37,080 nt of DNA from an uncultured Blautia sp. (GCA_937900135.1 CALCDJ010000005.1:1-37080), one strand, 5' to 3'. Positions 23,996 to 32,439 are shown, counted from the stretch's first letter. Notes: a model not told the origin generated them from the sequence alone. Program-made: numbers and translations.

Positions 23996-24031
23996 ATTTT
24001 TTCCTCCTTTGGATTATCGAAAATCAAATTT

Positions 24032-24060
24032 ATTATCGCATCTTTATCCAGTAATGTCAA
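24032..24060 (-). promoter_or_regulatory. pckA promoter
   Basis: Leftward TTGACA (24055-24060), 17-base spacer, GATAAT (24032-24037). Upstream, 24070-24110 is rich in TTTGT/ACAAA half-sites, including the palindrome TTTGTACAAA. This might be a regulator site, but no family can be named. Confidence 0.72.
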
Positions 24061-24138
24061 TACTTTCACAAACAAATTGTATGAAGATTTGTACAAAATT
24101 TATTCATATTTCTTTCATCTATTTCTGGAAAAAAAGCC

Positions 24139-25629
24139 TTATTTGATCTTCAAAATCTCTTTGACCGTTGCAGGCATATCTGTCACATCCACAACACGAT
24201 GGTGAAGCACCGGCGCTGTGCGGATCTCTTCAACAGCTTTGGGAAGTTTTATCCCGGAAAGCTTCTCCAGCGCATCTGCAAGGGCAAAATCATCCAGTCC
24301 TTCATAGCGGTCAGAAAGGGCGTCCATCACAGATCTGGTAAATTTATAAGGACTTGCTGTGGAGGCAATCACTGTAGGTGTAGCGTCTTCTGTCTCACGG
24401 AGATATTTCTGATAAACCCCTGCTGCTACGGCTGTATGAGGATCGATCACATAGCCGCTTCCGTAGTAGGTGGCGCTGATAGCTTCTCTGGTTTCTCCTT
24501 CGCTGCAGTAATTTCCATAAAAGTCTTCCAACTGGCTCTTCATTTCCTCTGAAATGGTATAGGCTCCCCCTGTGGCAAGGGCATCCATTCGTTCTTTGCA
24601 AGCAGCAGAATCCTCTCCTGTAAGACGGTAGATCAGACGTTCCAGGTTACTGGAGATCAGAATGTCCATGGACGGAGAACTGGTAAGAATAAATTCCCGT
24701 TTTCTGTCGTAAGTGCCTGTGCGGAAGAAATCATAGAGAACACGATTCTCATTGGAAGCACAGATCAGCTTCCGGATTGGGAGTCCCATCTGTTTCGCAT
24801 AGTAAGCAGCCAGAATATTGCCAAAGTTTCCAGTTGGAACCACTACGTTAATCTTATCTCCTGCCTGAATGTTTCCCTTCCGTACCAAAGATGCATACGC
24901 ATATACATAATACACAATCTGAGGAACCAGACGTCCAATATTGATGGAATTGGCAGAAGAAAACTGGAAACCGGCTTCTTTCAGTTCTTCTGCAAGAGCC
25001 TTGTCATTGAACATTTCCTTTACTGCTGACTGGGCGTCATCAAAGTTTCCGGTAATGCCCACCACATAGGTATTGGCTCCCTTCTGTGTCACCATCTGTC
25101 TCTCCTGAATGGGACTGACTCCGTGTTTGGGATAGAATACAATAATTCTGGTTCCCGGAACATCGGCAAAGCCTGCCATGGCTGCCTTTCCTGTGTCCCC
25201 GGAGGTTGCGGTAAGAATCACAATCTCATTTTTTACCTGATTCTTCTTCGCAGCAGTTGTCATCAGATGGGGAAGAATTGAAAGAGCCATATCCTTAAAT
25301 GCAATGGTCGCTCCATGGAACAGTTCCAGGAAATAAGTTCCGTTTACTTCCCGCAAAGGAGCAATCTCTTCAGTGTCAAATTTCTGATCATATGCGCTGT
25401 TAATGCAATGCTTCAGTTCTTCTTCTGTAAAATCGGTAAAAAACCGGCTCATAATCTCATAGGCGGTTTCCTGATAAGTCATTTGGGAAAGTGTTTCCAT
25501 AGGAATGTCCAGACTTGGAATTCTGGTGGGGACAAACAATCCTCCATCCTCAGAAAGCCCTTTTAAGATTGCTTTGGAAGCAGTAACCGGTTCTCCCATT
25601 CCTCTGGTGCTTTTGTATAATACCTGCAT
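24139..25629 (-). CDS. thrC: Threonine synthase (496 aa)
   Basis: PLP enzyme converting O-phosphohomoserine to threonine. Visible are LFHGATIAFKDMALSIL with the PLP-binding Lys, ATSGDTGKAAMAGF for phosphate binding, VVPTGNFGNILAAYYAKQMG, and the C-terminal STASPYKFTRSVMDAL. Length and the N-terminal STRG...GLSEDGGLFVP pattern fit the longer form found in Firmicutes, E. coli and fungi. The start at 25629 (MQVLYKS) has AGGAG five bases upstream; a GTG two codons earlier overlaps that site. It is transcribed alone from an extended -10 promoter. Confidence 0.95.
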   Translation of the reverse strand: MQVLYKSTRGMGEPVTASKAILKGLSEDGGLFVPTRIPSLDIPMETLSQMTYQETAYEIMSRFFTDFTEEELKHCINSAYDQKFDTEEIAPLREVNGTYFLELFHGATIAFKDMALSILPHLMTTAAKKNQVKNEIVILTATSGDTGKAAMAGFADVPGTRIIVFYPKHGVSPIQERQMVTQKGANTYVVGITGNFDDAQSAVKEMFNDKALAEELKEAGFQFSSANSINIGRLVPQIVYYVYAYASLVRKGNIQAGDKINVVVPTGNFGNILAAYYAKQMGLPIRKLICASNENRVLYDFFRTGTYDRKREFILTSSPSMDILISSNLERLIYRLTGEDSAACKERMDALATGGAYTISEEMKSQLEDFYGNYCSEGETREAISATYYGSGYVIDPHTAVAAGVYQKYLRETEDATPTVIASTASPYKFTRSVMDALSDRYEGLDDFALADALEKLSGIKLPKAVEEIRTAPVLHHRVVDVTDMPATVKEILKIK

Positions 25630-25705
25630 GCTCACTCCTGCCTTTCTTTATCATTCCTTTTTGGGAAAATACCTTTTTTCCCCTTTTGGATACAAGTTTT
25701 TGCCT

Positions 25706-25714
25706 ATTATAGCA
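25706..25714 (-). promoter_or_regulatory. thrC promoter (extended -10)
   Basis: Leftward TGCTATAAT: perfect TATAAT (25706-25711) with the extended TG. No good -35 is present. The leader is about 70 bases with no T-box motif. Confidence 0.65.
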
Positions 25715-25759
25715 CGAACTTTAGCAAAATACCACAATAAAATGCGAAAATATCAAAAA

Positions 25760-25792
25760 GAGCAATGCAAAGAGTTTCCCTCTGCATTGCCC
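25760..25792 (-). terminator. Terminator after the SleB-like gene
   Basis: GCAATGCA and CTCTG-type stem halves (25762-25774 with 25780-25790) closed by an AAA loop region, with a minus-strand T-run after GCTC. Confidence 0.78.
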
Positions 25793-25797
25793 TTCTT

Positions 25798-26697
25798 TTA
25801 CATTTGATTGGATTCCATCTGTACCAAATCTTCCTCTGCCTCTGTGGCCTCCCCTTCTTCCGGATAGGTATAGAACTCATGAACCCCGTGTTTAAACAGA
25901 CGCTTCAGATCTTTCTCAAACCAGGATACGGAATGGGCTTCTGATTCTGATTTCTGCAGAAAGAACAACGCGCCTTCTGAGTAATCTACGCCTTCCATAA
26001 CCTGTTTCACAGCTTCCTTGGTGGTATCGGAAGGAACCACTTCATTAATCCGTCCGTCATAGGTAGGAGAAAACTGGGGAACACCATTTTTGTATTCCCA
26101 GACAACCTCTGTTACCGTATCCGGAAATTCTTCGTGTTTCACACGATTCATAATTACATTTCCCACCAGAATACGGCCCTTCAGGTCTTCGCCTCCGGCC
26201 TCTGCCTCCACAATACGCAAAAGTGTGTCATAGTCTGTATCTGACATAATTGTGGGATTCTCTGCCATAGCCATCACTTTGCTGTCAAAATCATTGACTG
26301 CCGTTACCATGGATTCACTGAAATTCAGCTCAGGAACTGAGCTCTCTACGGTTGTAACTCTCTGTCCGATAACAACCTGCTCACAGGAAGTACCGATTCT
26401 GTTCACCCGTTCTCCCACTGCCGGCGTCTCCTCCACTCCTGAGACCACTCCGGCAATTCCGTAAGGAAGCTCTCTCTGTACTTCTTCCCCGGAAACTGCG
26501 GCGATTGAATCCCCGGACTTGGAAGAGGCATAAACCTTATCCTTCTCTGTATTATCCAGAATATTCGATCCCACAGCCAGCACAATCGCAAATACAGCAC
26601 ACAGGCTAATCGCCACAAAACCTTTTATGGAAGCTCTGTTATCTTTTCCTTTTAAGTTTTTCTTTTGTTTCGCATGTAATACTTTCTTCGCTTTCAT
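25798..26697 (-). CDS. SleB-like cell wall hydrolase (299 aa)
   Basis: Basic N-terminus, one membrane helix (about residues 25-47), a roughly 100-residue linker, then a Hydrolase_2/SleB-type domain from about residue 155: DTLLRIVEAEAGGEDLKGRILVGNVIMNRV with the likely catalytic Glu, FPDTVTEVVWE, and QFSPTYDGRI. SleB is the germination-specific lytic transglycosylase; CwlJ is related. The acidic tail (EEGEATEAEEDL) is unusual. A predicted extracellular, membrane-tethered enzyme acting on peptidoglycan fits. The start at 26697 has AAGGA eight bases upstream; the ATG nine bases earlier touches that site. The leader holds two inverted repeats. Confidence 0.82.
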   Translation of the reverse strand: MKAKKVLHAKQKKNLKGKDNRASIKGFVAISLCAVFAIVLAVGSNILDNTEKDKVYASSKSGDSIAAVSGEEVQRELPYGIAGVVSGVEETPAVGERVNRIGTSCEQVVIGQRVTTVESSVPELNFSESMVTAVNDFDSKVMAMAENPTIMSDTDYDTLLRIVEAEAGGEDLKGRILVGNVIMNRVKHEEFPDTVTEVVWEYKNGVPQFSPTYDGRINEVVPSDTTKEAVKQVMEGVDYSEGALFFLQKSESEAHSVSWFEKDLKRLFKHGVHEFYTYPEEGEATEAEEDLVQMESNQM

Positions 26698-26728
26698 ATG
26701 CTTCATCCTTGTATCTTTTTCTATTTTT

Positions 26729-26788
26729 GTGAAACAGATTTCTGTATCACTTTTTTCAAATATTTTACAGAATGAAATATTTCTGTAA
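26729..26788 (-). promoter_or_regulatory. Two inverted repeats in the leader of the SleB-like gene
   Basis: TTACAGAA (26765-26772) with TTCTGTAA (26781-26788), and GTGAAACAGA (26729-26738) with TCTGTATCAC (26741-26750, one mismatched pair). Both dyads share an ACAGA core. They lie between the promoter and the start codon and could be operators or tandem RNA hairpins. Confidence 0.45.
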
Positions 26789-26799
26789 CATTTAAGAAA

Positions 26800-26828
26800 A
26801 TTATAATTAATAGCAACACATCTGTCAA
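26800..26828 (-). promoter_or_regulatory. Promoter of the SleB-like gene
   Basis: Leftward TTGACA (26823-26828), 17-base spacer, TATAAT (26800-26805): a full consensus SigA promoter, so expression should not be restricted to the forespore. Confidence 0.82.
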
Positions 26829-26923
26829 GTGTTTTTTTACCACCCCGCTTCTCTTTCTCTGTCTTTGTCGATTTTTTTGCAACAAAAAAAGACGACTACA
26901 CATCCATGACATTCCGTCATGCC

Positions 26924-27037
26924 AAAAGAAAAGCCCTTGAATTATAAGGCTTTTCCTCTTTTCTTCTGTGTGTCCCCTTAAATATTTCTCCCTAAATATT
27001 TTCGTAACTTTTTATTCACATTCTTTTTTCTTTTGTA
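26924..27037 (-). ncRNA. Candidate small RNA between orphan promoter and terminator
   Basis: A consensus-like leftward promoter (27044-27072) is followed about 80 bases later by a hairpin, GAAAAGCC (26948-26955 on the minus strand) pairing with GGCTTTTC (26928-26935), then TTTT. The unit of about 110 bases has no credible ORF. Inside are two adjacent 14-base copies (26974-26987 and 26988-27001) reading AAATATTTAGGGAG and AAATATTTAAGGGG, both ending in G-rich single-strand-like segments. No known RNA family is recognised. Alternatively it is a leader remnant or a read-through stop. Confidence 0.45.
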
Positions 27038-27043
27038 ATATTA

Positions 27044-27072
27044 AGTATAGCTGTTTTTCCCTCTTCCGTCAA
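27044..27072 (-). promoter_or_regulatory. Orphan promoter
   Basis: Leftward TTGACG (27067-27072), 17-base spacer, TATACT (27044-27049). No protein gene follows before the hairpin at 26928-26955. Confidence 0.65.
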
Positions 27073-27136
27073 GAATTTTTGCAAAATCTTATCGTTTCCT
27101 TCTGACAAATTCTTACAATTTCCCCAATTTCAGGAC

Positions 27137-27183
27137 AAATCAAAACCGGAAGCAGGGGATTTCCCATCTTCCGGTTTTGATTT
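27137..27183. terminator. Terminator after the transglutaminase-like gene
   Basis: Sixteen-base perfect inverted repeat, AAATCAAAACCGGAAG (27137-27152) with CTTCCGGTTTTGATTT (27168-27183). On the minus strand GGTTTTGATTT forms the T-rich side. Confidence 0.88.
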
Positions 27184-27200
27184 ACAGAGAAGCAATGCTC

Positions 27201-28205
27201 TTATGGATTGCTGTTCTTAAAATTTACAGTTTTCTGGATGGTATGCGTAATGTTGTATCCATAGCTTCCATATACATTCCGCATCCAGCCTTTTGCATGG
27301 GCTTCCGGATCGTAATATCTTCCGTTAATCTTCACCCAGCAATGACGGGTCAGACCATCTGGCGCCCCATCTCGATTTCCTGAAACTCTTCCACAGATCA
27401 CATAGGGATCATATCCCACTTCACTGGCCAGGGCCGCAAAGGCGCAGGCGTATCCGTAGCAGTTTCCTCTCAGATTCCCCAGGGTATACAAGGCGGTGGA
27501 TTTCTGCCATCCCAGCTTATTGATGTTGGGATAATAAGAGAAATAACGTACATTTCCCACCACGTAATTCCAGCATTTCTGCAGTTTCTGAGACTTTTTC
27601 TTACATCCTCTGGTAATCTGAGGAACCAGCGTCATGGTCTTCAGTTTCAACTGTGCGGCATCATTCTTCTTAGCGGCGCCTGAAGAAGTAAAAAGAACTC
27701 CCTGATATTTTTTGTTCTTATAAAAACGTCCCTTGGAGTCTGCATAATAAAGCTTGTTACTGATCTTCAGCCATCCGGTGGAGGCAATGCCCTTTGTGTT
27801 GACATAGTAGGAGTTCTTTCCTACCTTTACAATGGATGATTTTTTGGGACGGATCAATTGCCCTTTTGTATTAAAAACATAAAGTTTCTTATCAATCATG
27901 GCGCTATAGGTTACGGCATAGCCTTTGGAAGAAAAATAATAGCGTTTGCCGTTAGCCTTATTGTTGATCCATTTACTCTTTACTTTCTTTCCTTTTACAT
28001 AATAATAGTATTTTCCGCCCTCTTTTTTCAGTCCGTTTTTTACCGGAACCGGTGTTGGACTGGGGGTTACCTGAGGCGCCTCTGGGGTTGGCGTTGTTAC
28101 ATGCAGGTCCGGATTCTTTGTTTCCTGAGAAGCCATAACAGGAACTGAAAGAAAGATTGCCAGAAATATTCCCGCCACCATCCATAGCTTTCTTTTTCTT
28201 TTCAC
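27201..28205 (-). CDS. Secreted protein with wall-binding-like repeats and a transglutaminase-like domain (334 aa)
   Basis: A signal peptide (residues 1-25, cleavage near VMA-SQ) is followed by a Thr/Pro linker (37-56), then about 110 residues of Tyr/Gly-rich repeats resembling choline- or wall-binding repeats (GGKYYYYVKGKKVKSKWI, GKRYYFSSKGYA, KLYVFNTKGQL, KLYYADSKGRF). Residues about 190-334 look like a transglutaminase-like cysteine protease domain: GNCYGYACAFAALASEVG with Cys249, RHCWVKI with His288, and YYDPE with Asp299, a full triad. It probably binds the cell surface and cuts or cross-links peptides there. The start is GTG after AAGGAGGAATACAA. It is divergent from the asparaginase gene. 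Confidence 0.82.
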   Translation of the reverse strand: MKRKRKLWMVAGIFLAIFLSVPVMASQETKNPDLHVTTPTPEAPQVTPSPTPVPVKNGLKKEGGKYYYYVKGKKVKSKWINNKANGKRYYFSSKGYAVTYSAMIDKKLYVFNTKGQLIRPKKSSIVKVGKNSYYVNTKGIASTGWLKISNKLYYADSKGRFYKNKKYQGVLFTSSGAAKKNDAAQLKLKTMTLVPQITRGCKKKSQKLQKCWNYVVGNVRYFSYYPNINKLGWQKSTALYTLGNLRGNCYGYACAFAALASEVGYDPYVICGRVSGNRDGAPDGLTRHCWVKINGRYYDPEAHAKGWMRNVYGSYGYNITHTIQKTVNFKNSNP

Positions 28206-28327
28206 TTGTATTCCTCCTTGTTTTCTCCTTTCAGAAAAGTATAGATTTCTTCTTTATTATAAACGCTTAGCAGAAAAATGAAAAGGTAAAAATTTTATTA
28301 TGCAAATAAGGAATCCAAAAGGAAATA

Positions 28328-28356
28328 TTGACAAACTTCTCTCTCATGGCTATCCT
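28328..28356 (+). promoter_or_regulatory. Asparaginase promoter
   Basis: TTGACA (28328-28333), 17-base spacer, TATCCT (28351-28356). The divergent gene at 28205 has TATAAT at about 28256-28261 on the minus strand with only a weak -35. Confidence 0.6.
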
Positions 28357-28390
28357 TATTTTATTATGAAAGAAAGGACGGAATTATCCT

Positions 28391-29383
28391 TTGAAAAAAA
28401 TATTGATCATTAACACCGGGGGAACGCTTTCCGCTGTAAAAAGCAAGGAGGGACTGGTTCCTGGTATGAGAAGCGGAGACATGCTCACAGAACTGCGTCT
28501 TGTCTCCAAAAATATCCATCTGGAAGCAGAAGACTTCTGTTCCCTTGACAGTGCCAATATCCTTCCCCTGGACTGGGCTGCCCTTGCCAGACGCATTGGA
28601 GAAATTTACAGGAACTACCAGGGTATTGTGGTGATTCATGGCACCGACACACTGGCCTATACTTCTTCTATGCTTTCTTTTATGCTGCAGAACATCCCCA
28701 TCCCTGTTGTTCTTACAGGCAGTCAGCTTTCCATTGCTCATCCCGTTGCAGATGCTCTGGAAAACTGCAGATGCGCCATTCATATGGCTGCCAGCGGTTA
28801 TCCCGGTATTTTTGTGGCCTTTAACCGAAAGGTTATACTGGGCTGTCGGGCATCCAAAGTGCGAACCATGAGTTTTGATGCCTTTGAAAGCATCAATTAC
28901 CCCTATGTGGGAGAAATCAGCTCTCTTGGTCTTCACATCCGGCCGGAAAACATTCCTCAGAGAAAGGGCATCTTCCGACCCGCCCTTGATTTTTCTGACC
29001 AGGTGTTTTTATTAAAATTATATCCTGGAATTTCTCCCAGGCTTTTGTCTTATCTTCAGGAATCTGGTTACCGGGCCGTTATGGTGGAGGGCTTTGGTCT
29101 TGGCGGAATGCCTTTCCGAGATCTGGATTTCACAAAAGCGGTACAGGATGTGGTTTCCAAAGGCATGACAGTTCTGGCAGGCAGCCAGTGCCGCTACGAA
29201 GGCGCCAATCTCTCTGTTTACGAAACCGGTCAAAAGGTACTGTCTGCCGGCGCAATTGAAGCGCGGGATATGACAACAGAAGCTGCCATCACGAAACTGA
29301 TGTGGGTACTGGGACAGACAGAGGATCCTCGGGAAATTCGAGAATACTTTTCCATCAGTCTCACTGGTGAGATGGAATTTTAG
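28391..29383 (+). CDS. ansA: Asparaginase (type I, cytoplasmic) (330 aa)
   Basis: Hydrolyses asparagine to aspartate and ammonia. Two Thr-containing active-site motifs are present: ILIINTGGTLSAV at the N-terminus and IVVIHGTDTLAYTSSML near residue 85. ENCRCAIHMA, MVEGFGLGGMP and GSQCRYEGANLSVYETG also follow the family. No signal peptide is seen, so it is the cytoplasmic form. The start is TTG: no ATG is available and AAAGGACGG lies nine to ten bases upstream. Its last 23 bases overlap the 3' end of the convergent glycerate kinase gene. Confidence 0.9.
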   Translation: MKKILIINTGGTLSAVKSKEGLVPGMRSGDMLTELRLVSKNIHLEAEDFCSLDSANILPLDWAALARRIGEIYRNYQGIVVIHGTDTLAYTSSMLSFMLQNIPIPVVLTGSQLSIAHPVADALENCRCAIHMAASGYPGIFVAFNRKVILGCRASKVRTMSFDAFESINYPYVGEISSLGLHIRPENIPQRKGIFRPALDFSDQVFLLKLYPGISPRLLSYLQESGYRAVMVEGFGLGGMPFRDLDFTKAVQDVVSKGMTVLAGSQCRYEGANLSVYETGQKVLSAGAIEARDMTTEAAITKLMWVLGQTEDPREIREYFSISLTGEMEF

Positions 29384-30629
29384 AAAGCCTGCCCTGTTCC
29401 CTTTTGATCAGAACTACGGCAACATCATTTACATTGGTGCCTGTGGCGCCTGTCTTAAGCAGGCCTCCCACTTTTTCCAAAGCGTGATAAGAATCATTTT
29501 CCTTTAAAACCTGATGAATGGAAATTCCTTGCTCTCCAAGTCTTTCTGCAGTTGTTCCATCGCAATAGCCTCCCGCTGCGTCTGTGGGACCGTCTGTTCC
29601 ATCGCTGCCTACGCTTAATATGGCGGTCTCTTCCAGACCTGTGATTCCTGCTGCTGCGGCTAGGACAAGCTCCTGATTTCGCCCTCCTTTTCCTTTTCCT
29701 GTCAGATGTACAACAGTTTCCCCTCCGGCAACAAAAGCCAGACTTTTCCCCGTATTCTGATGACTTCTGGCAATAGCGGAAAGAAACCGGCCAGCTTCTC
29801 TCGCTTCGCAGTCCAGGCAGTCTGTGAGGATGGTGGTTTCATATCCCAGTTCCTCACATTTTCCTGCCGCAGCGATACAAAGTTCCCGTACACTTCCCGT
29901 AATCTGAAGGGATACATTGGTGAGAACCTTGGGCGTTTCTGTATGAAGCTGTTCTCTGGCAGCTTCGCTTAAAACCAGATGATATTTTTTTATAATTTCT
30001 TCTGCCTGTTCTCCGGTTCCCGGATCGGCGCAGGCTGGCCCGGAAGCAATGATTTCCGGAGCATCTCCCAGCACATCACTCAATATGATACAATACATCT
30101 GTCTGGGTTCACACAGCTTCGCAAATTTTCCTCCTTTTACTGCCGAAAAGCGTTTTCGTATGGTATTGATTTCAGAAATATCTGCTCCGCAGGAAAGAAG
30201 ATGTCGGGTGATTTCTTCCAGTTCCTGTGGGGGAATCAGCGGTTTTTCAAATAGAGCAGAGCCTCCACCAGATAACAGGAACAAAATATTGGCATCCTGT
30301 TCCAGTCCCTTTATGAAATCCAGCACCTTCTGTGTGGCTTCGTAGGTATTTGTATCTGGCACCGGATGGCCCGCCTCATAACAGGAAATTCCAGGTAGTT
30401 TTCCCTGAATATGACCATATTTCGTAATACAGATTCCCTTTTCTATCCGGCTTTCCAGAAGATCGGAGGCCGCCTTTGCCATCTGCCAGGCTGCCTTTCC
30501 CACTGCCACCAGATATATCTTTTCCATATTCGGAGAAAGAGTTTTCAGAGCATCTGCCACAGCCTGATCCGGCAGCACTTCTTTGATCGCATAGGTAATT
30601 ATACTCTGTGCGTCTTCCCTTAACGACAT
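29361..30629 (-). CDS. Glycerate 2-kinase (DUF4147/MOFRL type) (422 aa)
   Basis: Phosphorylates glycerate to 2-phosphoglycerate. The N-terminal DUF4147 domain shows VAVGKAAWQMAKAASDLL, GHPVPDTNTYEATQKVLDF, LFLLSGGGSALFEKP and ILSDVLGDAPEIIASGP. The C-terminal MOFRL domain shows GGRNQELVLAAAAGI and SVGSDGTDGPTDAAGG. The start at 30629 (MSLREDA) follows GGGGAGGAAAAAAC. It lies 72 bases after leuA on the same strand, separated by a hairpin, and may be co-transcribed. Why it pairs with leuA is unclear; no other glycerate or tartronate gene is present. Confidence 0.9.
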   Translation of the reverse strand: MSLREDAQSIITYAIKEVLPDQAVADALKTLSPNMEKIYLVAVGKAAWQMAKAASDLLESRIEKGICITKYGHIQGKLPGISCYEAGHPVPDTNTYEATQKVLDFIKGLEQDANILFLLSGGGSALFEKPLIPPQELEEITRHLLSCGADISEINTIRKRFSAVKGGKFAKLCEPRQMYCIILSDVLGDAPEIIASGPACADPGTGEQAEEIIKKYHLVLSEAAREQLHTETPKVLTNVSLQITGSVRELCIAAAGKCEELGYETTILTDCLDCEAREAGRFLSAIARSHQNTGKSLAFVAGGETVVHLTGKGKGGRNQELVLAAAAGITGLEETAILSVGSDGTDGPTDAAGGYCDGTTAERLGEQGISIHQVLKENDSYHALEKVGGLLKTGATGTNVNDVAVVLIKREQGRLSKIPSHQ

Positions 30630-30658
30630 GTTTTTTCCTCCCCAACAAATAGATACAT

Positions 30659-30690
30659 CAGGGGATACCACCTTTCGGTCATATCCCCTG
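30659..30690 (-). terminator. Hairpin between leuA and the glycerate kinase gene
   Basis: CAGGGGATA (30659-30667) with TATCCCCTG (30682-30690) and an inner ACC/GGT pairing. Only a weak T-rich stretch follows on the minus strand, so it may attenuate rather than stop transcription. Confidence 0.5.
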
Positions 30691-30701
30691 ACAATGATTT
30701 C

Positions 30702-32357
30702 TTAACGATTATTAATCGCTGTTACCAGCGCATCAATGGAAGCCCGGATGATATCCGCATGGACACCGGCTCCCCAGGAAAGACTGCCATCGGGCTTACG
30801 GATTCCCACATAGGCAATCGCCTTGGAACTGGAGCTTTGCTCCAGGGCATGCTCCTGATAGGTAACCAGATCGTATTTCAGTTCATAGGCTTTCTTAAGA
30901 GCATTGCTTACTGCATTGAGACGACCGTTTCCAGTGGCCTCTGTGGTAATGGTTCTTCCGCCAAAGGTGGAAGTCACCTGTGTGGTAATTCCCTCTGCTG
31001 TCTGCTGGAAATGTACTTCCTTCAACTGATAAGGTTCCACCACATTTTCAAATGTCTTCTTAAACAGGGAGAAGATTTCCTCTGGCATCAGCTCTTTGTG
31101 ACTATGGTCGGAAACTGCTTTTGCTGCATAACCCATAGCTTCCCGCATCTTAGCCGGGAGATTGAGGCCAAACTTAGTTTCCAGGATATAGCCTACGCCG
31201 CCTTTTCCAGACTGACTGTTGATACGGATTACGTCTGCATCGTAATTACGTCCCACATCGGTAGGATCAATGGGAAGATATGGAACGGTCCAATGGTCAG
31301 GATCCTTTTCTTCTTTCCAGTGCATTCCTTTGGCAATGGCATCCTGATGGGAGCCGGAAAAGGCTGCAAACACCAGAGCGCCGCTGTAAGGACTTCTTTC
31401 ATCCACCTTCATGCCTGTACATTTTTCATATACCTCACAGATATGGGGCATATCAGAAAAGTCCAGTTCAGGGTCCACACCCTGAGAATACATATTCATA
31501 CCAAGGGTTACAATATCCACGTTTCCGGTACGCTCTCCATTTCCAAAAAGAGTTCCCTCAATTCGGTCTGCTCCCGCAAGAAGACCCATTTCAGAGTCTG
31601 CCACACCACAACCCCGGTCATTGTGAGGATGCAGAGAAACGATCACATTCTCCCGATATTTCATATGGTCACACATGTACTCAATCTGGCTTGCATAAAC
31701 ATGGGGCATGGAATGCTGTACCGTCACAGGCAGATTAATGATACAGGGATTTTCTTTTGTGGGCTGCCAGACGTCCAGAACTGCATTGCAAACCTCCAAT
31801 GCATATTCCGGTTCTGTTCCGGTAAAGCTTTCCGGGCTGTATTCAAACTGGAAATTTCCTTCTGTCTCCTCAGCCAGCTTTTTCAACAGGGCTGCGCCTT
31901 CCACCGCAATCTTTAAAACCTCTTCCTTGGACTTTTTAAATACCTGTTCTCTCTGCGCCACAGAGGTGGAGTTGTATACATGAACAATCGCCTTGGGAGC
32001 TCCTTTTACCGCCTCAAAAGTCTTTCGGATGATATGCTCTCTGGCCTGAGTCAACACCTGAATGGTTACATCCTCCGGAATCAGATTCTCTTCGATGAGG
32101 GTTCTCAAAAAGGTATATTCTGTTTCTGAGGCAGCAGGAAATCCAACTTCAATTTCTTTGAATCCGATTTTTACAAGGAGTTTAAAAAATTCCACCTTCT
32201 GTTCCAGACTCATGGGAATCACCAGGGCCTGATTTCCGTCTCTAAGGTCCACGCTGCACCAGATTGGCGCGTGATCCACATATTCCTTTTCTGCCCATTT
32301 CATACTTGATACAGGGGGCATAAAATACTGTCTCTGATATTTCCTTGCATTCATCAT
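30702..32357 (-). CDS. leuA: 2-isopropylmalate synthase (551 aa)
   Basis: First committed step of leucine synthesis: condenses acetyl-CoA with 2-oxoisovalerate. The catalytic barrel shows WCSVDLRDGNQAL and SLHPHNDRGCGVADSE with the metal-binding His-x-His pattern, and NGERTGNVDIVTLGMN. The C-terminal about 130 residues form the LeuA allosteric domain (VHFQQTAEGITTQVTSTFGGRT). The sequence is of the LeuA type 2 branch also seen in actinobacteria. The start at 32357 has GGGAGG ten bases upstream. It is preceded by a T-box with a Leu specifier and so is induced by uncharged tRNA-Leu. Confidence 0.94.
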   Translation of the reverse strand: MMNARKYQRQYFMPPVSSMKWAEKEYVDHAPIWCSVDLRDGNQALVIPMSLEQKVEFFKLLVKIGFKEIEVGFPAASETEYTFLRTLIEENLIPEDVTIQVLTQAREHIIRKTFEAVKGAPKAIVHVYNSTSVAQREQVFKKSKEEVLKIAVEGAALLKKLAEETEGNFQFEYSPESFTGTEPEYALEVCNAVLDVWQPTKENPCIINLPVTVQHSMPHVYASQIEYMCDHMKYRENVIVSLHPHNDRGCGVADSEMGLLAGADRIEGTLFGNGERTGNVDIVTLGMNMYSQGVDPELDFSDMPHICEVYEKCTGMKVDERSPYSGALVFAAFSGSHQDAIAKGMHWKEEKDPDHWTVPYLPIDPTDVGRNYDADVIRINSQSGKGGVGYILETKFGLNLPAKMREAMGYAAKAVSDHSHKELMPEEIFSLFKKTFENVVEPYQLKEVHFQQTAEGITTQVTSTFGGRTITTEATGNGRLNAVSNALKKAYELKYDLVTYQEHALEQSSSSKAIAYVGIRKPDGSLSWGAGVHADIIRASIDALVTAINNR

Positions 32358-32439
32358 ATTCTTTCTTCCTCCCATTATTCTGTTTCCGCAAAATACAGCA
32401 AACAAGGTTCTTATTCACCCAAATAATACCTGTGGCAAA

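Noticed and set aside
26721..26912. 63-aa minus-strand ORF upstream of the SleB-like gene
   Set aside because: It spans the promoter and the leader dyads of that gene and has no ribosome binding site.
26905..26921. Small inverted repeat CATGAC/GTCATG
   Set aside because: Six-base stem with no T-run or promoter relation; too weak to call a terminator or operator.
30759..31916. Long plus-strand ORF (385 aa) inside leuA
   Set aside because: Antisense shadow of leuA, whose catalytic motifs and T-box are unmistakable.
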